Origin: Hericium rajendrae
Taxonomy: Eukaryota; Basidiomycota; Agaricomycetes; Russulales; Hericiaceae
Assembly (NCBI GenBank): GCA_033439255.1
Contig: CM065884.1
Location: 496,001-560,000 of the forward strand
Direction of reading: 5' to 3'
Length of the DNA: 64,000 nt
The notes beneath the pieces are model-generated. The model did not search any database. It had not been told where the DNA came from and worked only from the letters and a program-made list of their open reading frames with translations. Made by a program: the position numbers and the translations under genes. Shown here in pieces: positions 1-12,434 of this stretch (the first letter of the stretch is position 1; every line of letters begins with the position of its first letter).

Positions 1-79
1 TTCCCTGAGGCACTAGAAGCAGCTGACCCGTCGTTACGTTGACCTCGCTGTAGGGTAGCGCTTGGTAGCGCGCGAAGAG
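1..79 (-). CDS. possible exon of a gene running off the left edge
   Basis: On the minus strand a ctag acceptor at 80-83 precedes an open stretch reading LFARYQALPYSEVNVTTG and on to the window edge. The amino-acid composition looks coding. Upstream (100-500, minus) there are further open stretches and a plausible donor (gtaag near 168-173), but I could not assemble a convincing chain of exons and recognise no family. This is only a hint that a minus-strand gene continues to the left of the window. Confidence 0.25.
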
Positions 80-83
80 CTAG

Positions 84-1031
84 GAAGAACTGCGTGAAAA
101 CTTCTTGTCCGCGGGCTGTCCTCCTTTGGGTTCGTCCACTACAGAGCTGTGAATATTTGAATAGGATCGCCTTACCCATTCGGTACAAGGAGCCCACGCC
201 GATACGCCTCATTGCAGGCCTAGAACCACATCCGGGGTCGGCATTCCTCCAACAAGCATTGGAGGCTGTTCTGACCGTCAAAGTCCATCATGATCACCTT
301 CCATGCAGTATGCAACATATGTGATGACCGTGGTTCATGATTGCGCAATCGACGATTCAACGTTCTTGCGCTATTTGCGATCATGTTCGTTGTCCACGAA
401 ATGAGCTGGAGAAGAAGAACGTGGAGAATGGGTGACTTCCCGTAGCCATCTGGAATGGTTTGCAGGATAGATTTTGGCCGCATTTGGTTTGCCGAATGAT
501 GGCCGAGAGCCAACCAAGCCTTTGGGTCACAAAACGGCGTTTCCAGATGTCGAGTCTGAAGGAGGGGGGTCCCCCCCCTTCCAGAGCGATATCTGTATCA
601 GTATAGATATTTTACTCTCCGCCAACCCTCCGCTCGCGCATTTGGCCTCTGTGTCAATGCTCAGCTCTTACTCCGCCTCTATCCGCTCTGCACATCTGTA
701 TCTTGGCTCAGACACTGCGACTGCGCACGGGCTGCAACTGCTCTAACAATAAATTCCACTTCTCGTTCGAAGCCCGCACTAGTTATCTGCACGCAATCCA
801 GATCCTGCGGGAAGTCATCCAATAAGCAAACGAGGCAAAAAAAAAACTGTGCTGTTCCTCATGGTGACCATACACGTTGCGACCCTACTTCATCACCGCT
901 GGCCTTAAATTTACAATTACCGCCGGCTTTTGCCGTTTTGATTTCTTCTTCGAATCACGCTTACACCTCTGACCGCAACCACGTTCATTCCGGTACCTCT
1001 TATTGAAAAAACATCAGCTCGACGAACGACG
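84..1031. other. intergenic / unresolved
   Basis: Several short overlapping open frames lie on both strands (for example 220-513 minus), none with recognisable similarity or consistent splice signals. Part may be upstream exons of the edge gene. The last 150 bases are the promoter and 5' leader of the plus-strand gene that starts at 1032. Confidence 0.4.
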
Positions 1032-2963
1032 ATGGCCGCGGTCTCTTCGTTAAGCACGCAGATGGCTCGCATTGGACTGAATGGTGCAGGATTCGGCGGC
1101 GTGGATACGACAGGCAGTCGTACTGCTGACCTTCTCTGCACTATGGCAAGTTATCACCGTTTTTTGCAACATCAAAGTGCGGTGTCCTCGTGGTCCTTAG
1201 AACTAAAAATATACCAATTCAGGATCCTTGCTCAGCGGCGGAAACCTCACTGGCCATCCAGGTCGAGAGGCATCGCGTCGTTGAAGCTGTCGCGGCACGG
1301 GACGTCGTTGTTCAGCATCTATCCACCGCTTGCAAATCCGTCGAGGAGAAAGCTATCATTATCAGTAATCTGCAAAACGAGAAGGCCGAGCTTGAGATAA
1401 GAATAGCGCAAATTCAGAATCGCGCCGTGGCAGCGGCCGTGTCCGACGACCTTAAGTGGCCTTCGTCGACTGAGAAGGGAACCGTTGACCAAGTCTACGA
1501 GCTACAAATTCTCGTACAGCAACTCCAGGATGAGATAAAATCTCTGAAAGGACAGCGAGCTATCGAGAAGATTCCTTCTGACGATCCGCCAACCTACGAA
1601 GAAGGCCAGCAAGATGATCCTGCAGTAGCGATTTTCCTTCATCGTACCCAAAGGCATACATAGTGACCCTTCTGTTGCAGGTTTTCCCGCCTATCTCACG
1701 CAACGACACGCCAGAGAAAGCGGTCCAGCTCGCTCGTCAGGAAGCCCTGCGAGCCCTGCGCGAGGCTCGATCCAACAATCCGTCCAGGAATGCTTCTCCA
1801 GCCATATCAATGGGCAAGGTCCCGGAGCAGCTAAGGCTCATCGTTCAGGATTTGAATGAGCTTGACACATCGGTATAATATTTCATCTGACTGAACTCTA
1901 TGCAAGTCATTATATGCGTCTGCAGATTACTACCCCCCAGCCCGTCCGCGCTGAAGAGCTCATCAAGAGCAGAAATGCAATTTTAGCTGCCCTGCCTCTC
2001 CCAACGGACATACCATCTGATTCGCTCAAGCCGATCATGATTCCTCCGCCTTTCACCCTGCACGAGTTTCTCGCTAATGCCGCAGGGGTAAGATATTCTT
2101 CTTTACATTCCGACGGACGTTTGATTGACGAAGATTCTGTAGCCGCTCAAAAATTCGTATGTACCTCATGGCTTTTTGCGCTGACAGACAACCAAATCTA
2201 TCCATAAAGACTATCAAACTATCGAGTCTTTCAGCAATTGACCACGTCCTGGTGCCCTGAACAAGAAGAACATGGTTATTTGTTAACCCCTCTTTTCAAA
2301 TGCAGCACCAATCCTCGCGTCGCAACTGCTCACCGCTGGTCCTCCGTCGACGTCCTTGGTCGCATGTCTAAGCCTACCGGTGAGAAATGGTATCGTCATA
2401 TTTATAGGCACCTGGTCCTTATATGCGCAGAGTGTTTCTACAATAAAGATGGAAAATGGTACTACGCGGGCATCTACAAAGGAATTAGACTTGACGACCT
2501 CACTGTGACGGAGTGGGAGCATCTTTCTCCTGAGGTGCGTTTCCGAATTCGATCTTCAAGCAACCAGGAGTACGAATATCCCAAATAACAGACTGCACAA
2601 GCTTTGATCAAAGAAACCCTAGCCGGACGCAAGAACACCTCCCCGCAGAACATCTACGAGACAACGCAACTGTACTCCGCCGGCGCTCTGAAACTTGCGT
2701 GTGTCGGATTGCAATGCATCGGTTTCAACAACACGCTGTACAGGACGGTTCTCGAGCAGGCGAGCAAATGTACGCAGAACGGACGCTGGCGCGATCCATT
2801 TGGGCCTGCGGAGACTGCTTCTGGTGCACTCTGGGACTCTGGCTTGGCGACGACAGATGCAACGAACACGGGCTTTTCGACGTTCTCTGGCTCTGAGGCT
2901 TTTGACTCGCAGGACTACAATGATTCATCGGCTGCTGCGCTTGTGGACGCTTTGACAGAGTAG
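1032..2963 (+). CDS. DUF6697-like hypothetical protein with N-terminal coiled coil
   Basis: Multi-exon gene. Exon 1 starts MAAVSSLSTQMARIGL and appears to end at a GC donor (ATG|gcaagt near 1143). Later exons encode a charged coiled-coil stretch (VEEKAIIISNLQNEKAEL, then VDQVYELQILVQQLQDEI), a low-complexity linker, a segment ending FTLHEFLANAAG, and a C-terminal domain with GKWYYAGIYKGIRLDDL and TEWEHLSPE. That last pattern resembles the basidiomycete-specific DUF6697 domain; this is from memory and unchecked. The C-terminus (NTSPQNIYETTQLYSAGALK onward) follows a further intron, and the frame closes with TAG at 2961-2963. Introns are about 50-70 nt with gt..ag ends. Function is unknown; a coiled coil suggests a partner protein. 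Exon borders in the middle (2090-2240, 2390-2410) are the least certain. Confidence 0.7.
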
Positions 2964-3425
2964 CTCTCCAGACAGAGCGATGTGTCTTCTATGGATTTTT
3001 GCTCGGGTTTTCTGGTCGCGTACAGCTCTGGCTCCGTTTTCTGTCTGCTCTCTGGATGAACGTGTCAAGTTAAAGACTCAACTTGTACAAATCCATGTAC
3101 TGTTAATACCCGTAACATGAACATGTAGCATCGTACAGTGTCATCAGGGCCAAATGTACCCAGTGTCATCGATGTCAAAACGTAGAAGTGTACCAGTGGA
3201 TATATACGTTCAATCATAAGATAAAGAAAGCGTCCAGTATAAGCTACCAGAGCTGAAGGTATCGTGAGGTCCGGTGTGAAATCCATACGTACACTAGGTA
3301 TTGTGGTCAATACGGTCCGGGTGGTAACATACAGTAACCACTGTTCATGCTGCCGAGATGCATAGATATATGCGTACACTATAGATGATTAATACTGTTG
3401 TTGAGGCCTGCAGCTTCTGTCTCGT
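2964..3425. other. convergent 3' flanks
   Basis: Short region between two convergent genes (DUF6697-like on plus, PAN1 on minus). It should hold both 3' UTRs. No further coding signal was seen; the 104-aa minus frame at 3065-3379 has no recognisable features. Confidence 0.5.
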
Positions 3426-6400
3426 CATTGTCTTGAATTTCGGTTGGCCCTCTGCGCCGCGTATCTGTCTGCCTCCCTGCACTTGCGGCTCGCGATATCG
3501 ATGTCGGCCATCCACATATGACAGTCACGCGCAGACGGGGCGCGGAGGCCAATTTTGTCGCCGCCGCGGGGGTAGGCCAAGTGCAAAGCGAAAGCTAAGT
3601 CATCTAGATCGACAGACGTGAGTCTATGTCTGATAAAAAGGTGTAAAGAGACGTACCTCTGCCACTATTGGTTTCGCTGACTCGAATTTCCCCCAAAGGT
3701 ATGGGCTAAATGGTTGGTTAGTTAACGGATCAGTCTGCGATGCAGGCGACACATACCATACGATAGAGAGCTTTCGCGTTCTCGTCAGTCAGAACGAGGA
3801 TATCGCTACACAGGAACGCATATAGCTTCTTGCCGCTCTTCAGCTTCGATATAGGACCTTCTCTGATGAGCTTGCGTTCTCCCATCGAACGTGTGGGCGC
3901 AGTCAAGTCCAAACGTCTATAAGCAGTCACAAACCATCAGTCAAGGGTATTGAAGGATGTCATAAGTGAAACGCACCCATGTCCAATCCAAAGGTCCTGA
4001 GATAGGGCCTTCAGTCGTTGATAACCCTCCTGTTCTCGAATGGCCTCGTTGATGTGTCTCAGGATCTTCTCTGCTGTACGCAGAGCACGTTCAACCTCGG
4101 CGCGGTCCTGATCTGGTTCGGTGTAATGAAGAATCTGTCAAAAGTATTATGTTTGAGACATGAAAGGCACAATACTCAGGCTACACACCTGCTTGATAAG
4201 GAGTGGGTATCGCGTTACGCGTTGCACTGCGGACACGATGATTGTCAAGGACAGGGGATGTCGTATCGATCATCACTACTCACTGGGAACTAGAAGGAAA
4301 CTTGACAGGTCGAGGTTGCGAGTGGAGGGATCGTCTCGGAGTCTCTGTCATCCATGTAAATTCGATAGTAGGAGCAGTCCGATAACTAGTCTCACCTGTA
4401 GATGACTAGCGAGGGCTGGGTTTTTCTCTCTCAATGATTGAAGTACAGTACACGCGTTAGCTTGGTTCACGCAATATTCCTATACATATCTGAGTGAAGG
4501 CTATCATCCAAGACACACCAAGAAACGCACCCTGTATATCCGCATCTTCATCATATTTTCGTCAAGGATGTCACCGATATGGTCAACGTAGAGACGACAA
4601 GCTCTCTGACGTTCTTCTAGCACGCTCAAGAAAGTCTGTGATAGCATTTATCGATGTTACTCGTCAGCGTTGAACGTAGAACTTAAACACATACGGTGTT
4701 GGTCAGCAAAAGATCCTCAACATTGGCGAACACCACTGTAATGGCCTTTGGCTCGAGAATATCGAGCATGCTTGAATAAAATACCTAGATCGAAGAGTGA
4801 GAAGGGAAAAAAATAAATGCAAAGACGTCCTCACCCCGACTATAAGCTGCAGATCGCGGACATACGCCGCCTCAGTCGCGATAAGCTCAAAGATCGCCTG
4901 CACAAATGGCTCCTTTAGCATCGTATTTCAAGTCTTACAACCTCGTATCATCATACCTCTTGACGTGACCGTTCACGGGCAGGCATCCCTTCAAGTGCAG
5001 ACTTGTCGACCAAGCTCGCCCAAGACTGAGGAATCGCAGCTTAAGTCAAAATGCGCAGGCAATATTCGGCCGTATAGGAACTCACGGAACCGAAACCGGG
5101 ACCAGTGCTGCTCTCCCGAGATAGCGACGCCTCTCCATTCATGATAGGAGCCGAGATCGTCGGCATCACTTTCTTCTCACCCTCGACGGGTGTCCGACTG
5201 CGCCCAAGGAAATGGTACAGCAAAGTTGAATAACGGCCCTCAGAGCCTTCGTTTCGATCCGTCGATTTGCTCGGCGTTAGCGAGGCCGACGGCGATGACG
5301 GGATCGGGCTCGACTCAAACGAGGACACAGACCATCGATTGTTTTCTACCGATGCCTTCTTGAACTCCTCGTAGCGATCGAACGCATCGTCGAGTCGCAT
5401 GACATCGTCGTTGGACGCCGCTGTAGAGTCTGCAAGAGCTGGAAGTTCTTTCTCCGTACCGTCTGAGGTCCCCGACGACTGCTTCTGTATCGGGATAGCA
5501 GGCGGAGGGCGGTGTTTCTTCTTACCAGCCTTGAAGGCATCATTACGCTTCATAGGCCTAGGAGGCGGTTTGCGTCCATCCTTCTTGAGAACCAGCCCAG
5601 CTGCCTCCAAGACTTTCTGGCGCTCCGCCGCTCGTGCCTCCCGTTCCTGCTTTCGCTGCTCTTCCGTTGGTTGTTCCTCATCTGACTCTTCTGTGTCAGT
5701 ATCAGTGAAAGAATGATACTCAGTTTCCGAGGCATCCTCATCGCTCGAGTCATCCCAACTACTTGCAGACTGAATACTGTCGGGTTTCGGTGACATTGGT
5801 TCCATTGCTGTCAGACGAGGTGAGATCCGCAGAGAATCTGCAAGCGCGGGCATTTCGTCAAGCAACGGAAATCCGTTGAAAGCAAAATTTGTATTGGAGG
5901 TATACATGTAAAAGAAAGAAAAAGTATTTTAGCCTGTATCCAGACAAAAGATATGTAAACAAGAACTCAAGGAAACTGGGGATCGACTAACCCTCGACTT
6001 CTAGGTATGCAGCAGGCACGATGAACACAACGCCCTCCTTCTCTGCTTTCCACCAGTCGCTCTCTGATCGGTCCACGATGGAAAGGATGTCGTCGGGTGC
6101 AAAGGGGAGTTGGTCGCTGCCTTCGCCGGTGTACGCATATAGTGCCTTCGCTTTAACTGAAAAACGTGAGACTTCTTAGACAAGGGGCCACAAGGAGGGA
6201 CATAAATAGAACAAGAGAGCGTACCAGCTTCCAAGTTCTGCACGTAAGTCTTCGGGAAGAAGCCTGACTTGCCATCCCGCACAAGAGTCCCATACCACCA
6301 GTCCGAACCGGACTTCGATGGGTGAGCCGTGAGCACAAGGTTCTCGCCGAATGCTACAAGTCGTGAATATCAAACGCATCAGCAAGATGATCGCACTCAC

Positions 6401-9400
6401 AAAGCTCCTCTGCGCGCTGCCCCTCATACGCATACAGCGATCGCACGCGATGTTCTAATCTCAGATCAGCACCGCATACCAGAACAAGAGATACAGTACT
6501 GACCAATGCTCTTGTCCACATCGTCCAACGGATCGCTCTCCTCTGCGCCCTGGACATGAATATTGGGCACGGCACTAGCTCCCGATCCAGGATCCGCATG
6601 CCCGTTGCCCTCTGTCTCGTCTTCCTCCATCATCGCCGACAACCCACTCGGCTCCCTGCTCGCCCCAAAGTCCGACGCAAGGCCCTCGACCCAGCCTACG
6701 GACTGCCTGTTGAGCGACTTGTTCACATCGCCCATGTCCGGAGCAGGGGGAGGCACAAACGACGACGGAGACGCAACGGGCGCGGATACGAAAGGCTCAT
6801 CTTCTCTTTCACTGGGTGCAGGCGCGGCCGTATTTATGTGGGTAGGGGGCGAGGTATCACCAATCACGCGACCGGACACGGCGGCCTGGCTCCTGTCCTT
6901 CGTTACGGCCTTTCGAAGCCGTGCTCCTCCCTGAATGGCATTAAGCAAGGCACCGCGGTCACCAGTTGGCGCTGGGGCCGCGATGACGGCAGGGGGTGGC
7001 GGCGCGCCGGGTGCAGGGGGCGGTGGCGGTGGCGGGGGAGCGCCACCAGCAGCAGCGACTGGTGCGGCGAATGTAGCTGGGGGTGCAGACGGAGGCGGGG
7101 GCGGAGGGGTAGGCACGGAAGGCACGGAGGGCGACGACGGCTTTGGCGTGCTGATGCCCGCGCCGCCGGCCGCGGCGCTCTGGGGGCGTGCGGGCGGGAG
7201 GATGCTCCCGAACAGCTGTTGCGCGAGCCGATTGCGCGTGTCGCGCGACGAATCGAGCTCGTCCTCACTGGTGTCCTCGTCGTCCTTCTCTTCCACGTCG
7301 GCCCACTCCTCTTCGCTGTCGCCGGGCACCGTATTATACGCTGCCTTGCCGCCCGGACCGGGGCTCTTCGGCGGCGCCGGAGCGGCGGATGGAGATCGGA
7401 AGAAGGGATTCGTGCCGCCATTGGCAGGAGGCGCTGGAGGTGAGACCACAACGCCTGGGCTTGGCGCAGCGCTACCGCTCGTAAAACGGTTGAACGGATT
7501 CGTACTTTTAACCACAGCAGGAGGGGAGACTGCGACTGGGGCCGGAGGAGCAGCTGGCGGCGCCGGTGGGGCAGGGGTCGCCGGTGCCGGAGGAGCAGGG
7601 ATCACAGGTGCCGGAGGAGCAGGGGTCGCAGGTGCTGGACGTGCAGGGGGCGTAGGTGCCGGAGGAGGCAGAGGAGGCGGGGCAGCAGCAGCCAGCGGAG
7701 GGGGCGCAGGAGTCGCAGGACTGGGCGTAGCTGCCCTCCTCATCTCCTTCCTCCGCCGGAACTCCTCCTCAGCCCGACGCGCCTCTTCTTCTTCCTCCTG
7801 CTCCATCTTGCGAATACGTGCCTCGCGCTCTTCCCTCCGCCTTCTCTCCTCCTCGTCCTTCTGTCTGCGCTCCTCCTCCTTTTGTCTGCGCTCCTCGTCC
7901 TTCTGTTTGCGCTGCTCCTCCTCCTTCTGTCTGCGCTCCTCGTCCTTCTGTCTGCGCTGCTCTTCCTCCTGCTGTCTGCGCTGCTCCTCCTCCCCCGCCT
8001 TGCGCGCGGCCTCTTGTTCCTGCAGCCGTTCCTCTTCCTCTTCCTGCTCCATGCGCCGCAGTCGCTCCATTCGTTCCTCGCGTTGCTTCTTCAGTGCTTC
8101 CTCGCGAGCGCGGAACCGTTCTTCCTCAGGATCGACAGCAGGCGCAGCTGGGGCCGGCGGAGGGGGCGGCGCGACCGCAACGGGCGGAGTAGCTGGCGGC
8201 GGAGCAGGTGCACGAGGAGCAACAGGCGCGCGGGCCGTGGCGGCCTTCCTCGGAGGCGGCGGCGCAGGAGCTCGCGGCTTGGGAGGGGGCGGGACCGCCC
8301 TGGCCGTCGACGTCGGCATAGGCGGAGTCGGTGCAGCTGGTGTAGCAGTAGGCGTCGGCGTCTTGCGGCCTTGGGACAGAGCCTTCTCGCCGTCGAGTCT
8401 TTCTCGTCTCGCACGCTCGCGCGCCTCTGCAGCCCGCTCCGCCTCGCGTGCTTTCTCCTCTGCCTCGCGCTTCTCGCGCGCGAGCCGGTCCTCCACGCTC
8501 GTGTCGAGCTTCGCTCCGGCGGCACTCGGCGGCGGTGCGACGCCTAGTGCGGCCATTCGCTCCGCCATGCGGCGTTGCGCCTCGGCCTTGATGAATGCCT
8601 GGCGCTCTTCAGGGGACATGTTCTTCGTCGCGGGGAGAGGCGAGGCAGTGGGCGCCGGAGGCGGCGGTGGTGGTTGCGCGATGGAGTTCGTGGATGCGGC
8701 CGGTGGCGGCGGCGGGGGGGAGCGTGCACGCGAAGCACGGTCGTAGTCCCGGTCGCGGGTGTAGTCGCGGTCCCGAGGGGGCGAGCGATCCCGGTAGGAC
8801 CTGTCACGATCCCGCTCGTACTCGCGACTCTTGTAATCAGTGTCACGATCATGCCTGTCCTCGTTTCGTGAGTAGCTTCTGTCCTCGTTCCGCGAGTAAC
8901 TCCTGTCCTCGTTCCGCGAGTAGTTCCTGTACTCTCTTTCACGGCCCAAGTCCCGATCGCGGTCGCGGTCGTTATCATCGAACCGCCCGAACCTATCGTT
9001 CCTTCGATCCCGCTCTCTCTCCCATTCTCTCTTCTCCCTCTCGCGCTTTTTCTCCCGTTCCTCAATACGCCGCTCGACCTCTGGCACGCGCTCGTGCAAA
9101 AGGCTCAACAGCTCCCTCTCCAAGCGCCTCCTCTCCTCGTCCGCACGCACACCGCGCGGCCCGCTCGGCCGGTTGACATAGTCCAGATCCTCCTGCACGC
9201 GCTTCACGCGGTATCTGAGGTCCTCCATCTCGCGTTCCAGCGCTTCGTCCTCGGCGGTGCGGTGTGCACTATCTGCTGCGGTGCGGTCCAGCATCTTCGC
9301 CGTGTTCTCGAGCTGGCGCTTCATGTCGCTCAGGTCCCCGGTCGGTGACGCGCGCTCACGGTCGGTCATCACTGCTGCGCGGTCGACGTGGCGCGAAGGC

Positions 9401-10638
9401 GGCGTGTAGTATCCGCCTGGCGGCTCCGCATCCAAGTGCTTGTAGACCGTCGCGTCCTGTCGCCCGCCTGCGCCCGGTGCACCCGTGGAGTTAAACGAGC
9501 GCTCCTTGAGTCGCGAGATGGGCACGTCAAGTGCTGATGGCGAGCGTGCACGCACGTCGTTTTTAAGAAGACCCTTAACGAAGTCGACAGAGTTGTCGAG
9601 GTCCTTATGTGAAGGTGGCTTGAGCTCAGGCGGCAGCTCATCGGGAATATCGTTTCCGTTGAGCTCTGCAAGGCATGAGCATGGATGCAGATATATTGTA
9701 GGACATAACAAAACGTACTTCGGTAGATGAGAGCCATCGCGACGTGGAACTCGGCCATATTCAACTTGCCCCGATTATCGCCATCCGCAAGGGTCCTGCA
9801 GGAGCAGATAAACATCCGCCGATAGCATACAGCTGCCAACGTACCAAACTCGCGCCAGATCATTCCGATCAAGCCCACTCTGTCCAAAGACCTCGATCGC
9901 AGTCTTGCCGTCAATGAAGCCGCTCCCACTCGCATCCCACGCGCGGAAGATCTGGTCGTAGCTTTTCTTCTCCGCCTTGCTCAACGTCCACGGTACGCGC
10001 GGTGCCAAAGTGCCCTTGACTTCCTGGTTATGTTGTTGGAAGCTCTGCTGGAGCGAGAGCCCGCCCAGCTGCAGCTGGGGCTGCATCAACTGCGGAGCGC
10101 CTGCGGGGTTGTACGGCGCGGACGGGTTTGCTGGCAGGAACGTATTCGACATCATTGTCAGACGGGGGTCCATGAAACCCGTTGCCTGTGGGACCAGCGG
10201 CTGCATGCCACCCGTCCCAGGAAAGCCTGTCTGCTGGGGTAGGAGCCCGCCGGGCGATGGACTGAGAAAGCGGCTCGGCTGCTGACCGACGCCTAGGAAG
10301 CCTGAATGCTGGGGTGGTGGTGGCGGTGGTGGCGGCGGTTGCTGCTGGAACTGGCTAGGCATGGGCGGTACAGGCGGCACGGGTGGTCTTTGCTGCTGCT
10401 GATTGAACCCTAGCCCACCCGGAAAGCCAGTCTGCTGGGGCATGATGCCGCCTGGTGTGCCTGGGTAGCCCGTTTGCTGAGGTTGTTGGAATCCAGATGG
10501 GCGCTGCTGGCCAGGGAAACCTGTAGGCTGCGGAGCGAAGCCACCTGGGGGGAGCTGTTGAAAGGATGCATTCTGCGGCGCGAAGCCGGTCTGCATGGGA
10601 TATTGGTAGCCGGGCTGGCCCTGCCCCCACTGAGCCAT
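3426..10638 (-). CDS. PAN1: PAN1/intersectin-like endocytic scaffold (EH-WH2-SH3-SH3-RhoGEF-PH)
   Basis: Scaffold linking clathrin endocytosis, Arp2/3 actin assembly and Rho GTPase activation. Start chosen at MAQWGQGQPGYQ. Residues 1-200 are Q/P/G-rich with three [LIVM]xxQxTG motifs (IMPQQTG, LLPQQTG, LVPQATG), the consensus of Ark/Prk kinases that regulate yeast Pan1. One EH domain starts near residue 217 (WTLSKAEKKSYDQIFRAWD). A charged coiled coil, a tandem SYSRNEDR repeat, long polyproline and E/R/Q-rich helices follow. Then comes a WH2-like motif (RGALLNAIQGGARLRKAV), SH3-1 (VRSLYAYEGQRAEE; SDWWYGTL), SH3-2 (AKALYAYTGEGSDQL; SDWWKAEKEG), a linker, a RhoGEF/DH domain (EAAYVRDLQLIV; MQRVTRYPLLIKQ) and a PH domain (MGERKLIREGPISKLKSGKK; final exons 3757-3916, 3657-3705, 3426-3603). 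Stop TGA at 3426-3428. The architecture matches the basidiomycete intersectin Cin1 of Cryptococcus rather than ascomycete Pan1; no C2 domain follows the PH domain. Confidence 0.93.
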
Positions 10639-12434
10639 GGCAATTAGATGATATTTGTTAGTGACGAGGAAAGTAAAGGAAAGGGGAATTAGGTCGTCGC
10701 CGTCGCTGCCTGCGCCGTTGTCGTTGTCGTCGGTGAGCTGGAGCTGCCGATGTCGGGCGCCCATGCGCAGCCTTTGAGCGCCGCTTGAATCGCCCGTTAT
10801 AAGCGCTGGCACGGTCATTCGCTTCGCTGCGTCTCCTCGTTTTTTCTTACCTGCTTTCTTGTCGTCTGAACGGCTCTTGACATCGTCTCTGTGTGATATA
10901 TCTCTTCGCGTGTCCTTTTTCTTTCTGGAAGTCGTCTTTACCGGTCTTCGATCGGCCCCACGTACCAAGTCAAGGCCTTCACTGCCCTTCGGGACATACT
11001 CTCTGAAGGCCTGTTACGGTCGTGGAACAACAACGCGTCCGATAACGCTCCACCGCTGCTCTTCGTTATGAAGTTGCGCGGATTCTGGGGCGCTCGGGTC
11101 GTATCGTCTCCGTAGAGTTGGGGTCAGTGTTCGCGTTTCTTCGCGTTTTGGTTCTGGGCTCGTAGTTTGGGGGCAGACATTTCTTTGCTAGATCTTTGTC
11201 GACAATGATCGTCGTGAAATGCTATTTTGTATATTGTTCAAATTTCCTCAGAGCCAGCTGTGGCCGTGGAATGAATGTCTTGAGTGCGCTAAGCCCTTTT
11301 ACCTCTTCGTTCAGTAGGTACGATGGTTCGGAGTTGGGAGGCCATTGCGGGGAGACTATTGCTTGGCTCTCGACAAATCGTGCATAAGTAACAAAGTTCG
11401 TACGTCTCATCCTGGTGATAGAATATGTTGAACTGACGAACTGGATGGCCTGTCCCTAGCAATTCGTGGCGGTCGACTCGAATCTTCTCATTGCGTTACA
11501 GTAAGTCCCATCGCCATACGTCCTAAATACAGGATGACTATCTTCTGTGCAAGATCGCAATGGAGACTACATACGTCCGTGGCGCGAAAAGTCATACGCT
11601 GCTGTCGTTTCCCTGGTCTACTATCCCACCCCGTTCTTCTGGCGGGGGGTTCTGAGCCTGTTCCCCCATCCAGTACTTCCAAAACGTCGTTCAGCCAGAT
11701 TGACATCAAGCACCCACGATGCATCCTAGTCCGTCGTGAGTCTCCAATCATCCAAATATAGTGAGTTGCGGGACGTCCAGGTTCTGATAGAGGAACGAGG
11801 ACACTCACGTGAGTATGGACTTCTCGTCGCGGTTTCATTAGGTCTAATGACTGTATCGCAGGGAAGCTGGGCCTGATTAGCACCGCTGCTGGAGTTGTCT
11901 CTCGTCAGAACGATTGTCTTCTGTCTGAGGTCAGCTACGGAGACTATCTCTCGTCGTGCCTCATTACTGATGCTTTGATTACTGATGAGGACCTGGTACT
12001 CTAGATCGATATCGAGATTTCCGTTTGGAATGCGCTCGGGATTAAGACGGAATCGTACTCCTTCTCAATCCGAGGACGGTGGCTGTAAGTAGCCTTCGTG
12101 CGATGCAGAATCATGGGAGTGAGAAGTCTGACCGGCGGCACCGGCATACCGCCCAACCACGGCACCCTATCTAACATGGACTACCTACAGTAATCGGATA
12201 ACAATGTTCATACGCGTAGTACTTAGCTCTACGTCACAGTTTGTCGACATGTACGCAAAACGTGATAAGCCAATGTCGCAAAGGAACAATGGCGAAGGAC
12301 AATGGCGAAGGACAATGCCTGACCGCAGGCCACATGTCAACGAGAACGCGTAATTGTGGTGCGTGGCTATATAACTCGCAACGTTATTGAAAACCCGAGT
12401 GCAACTATCTCTCTTCTCGCCCTCGTCATCAAAA
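10639..12434. other. intergenic, PAN1 promoter and unresolved open frames
   Basis: Holds the PAN1 5' region and about 1.3 kb more. The minus frame runs on upstream of the PAN1 start (to about 10968) with basic residues, but this is more likely 5' UTR because family members start MAQWGQ. At 11540-12080 (plus) several open stretches look weakly coding (for example GKLGLISTAAGVVSRQNDCL from about 11872), but they are in different frames without clear splice sites. They could be an eroded gene. I recognise no family. Confidence 0.4.

Noticed and set aside
6935-8746. 603-aa plus-strand frame antisense to PAN1
   Set aside because: Gly/Ala/Ser-rich shadow of the proline- and charge-rich PAN1 coding strand; no start context, no splice signals, no family.
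11488-12180. Possible gene in the 11.5-12.2 kb region
   Set aside because: Open stretches on both strands but no consistent splice sites or family; kept only as unresolved.
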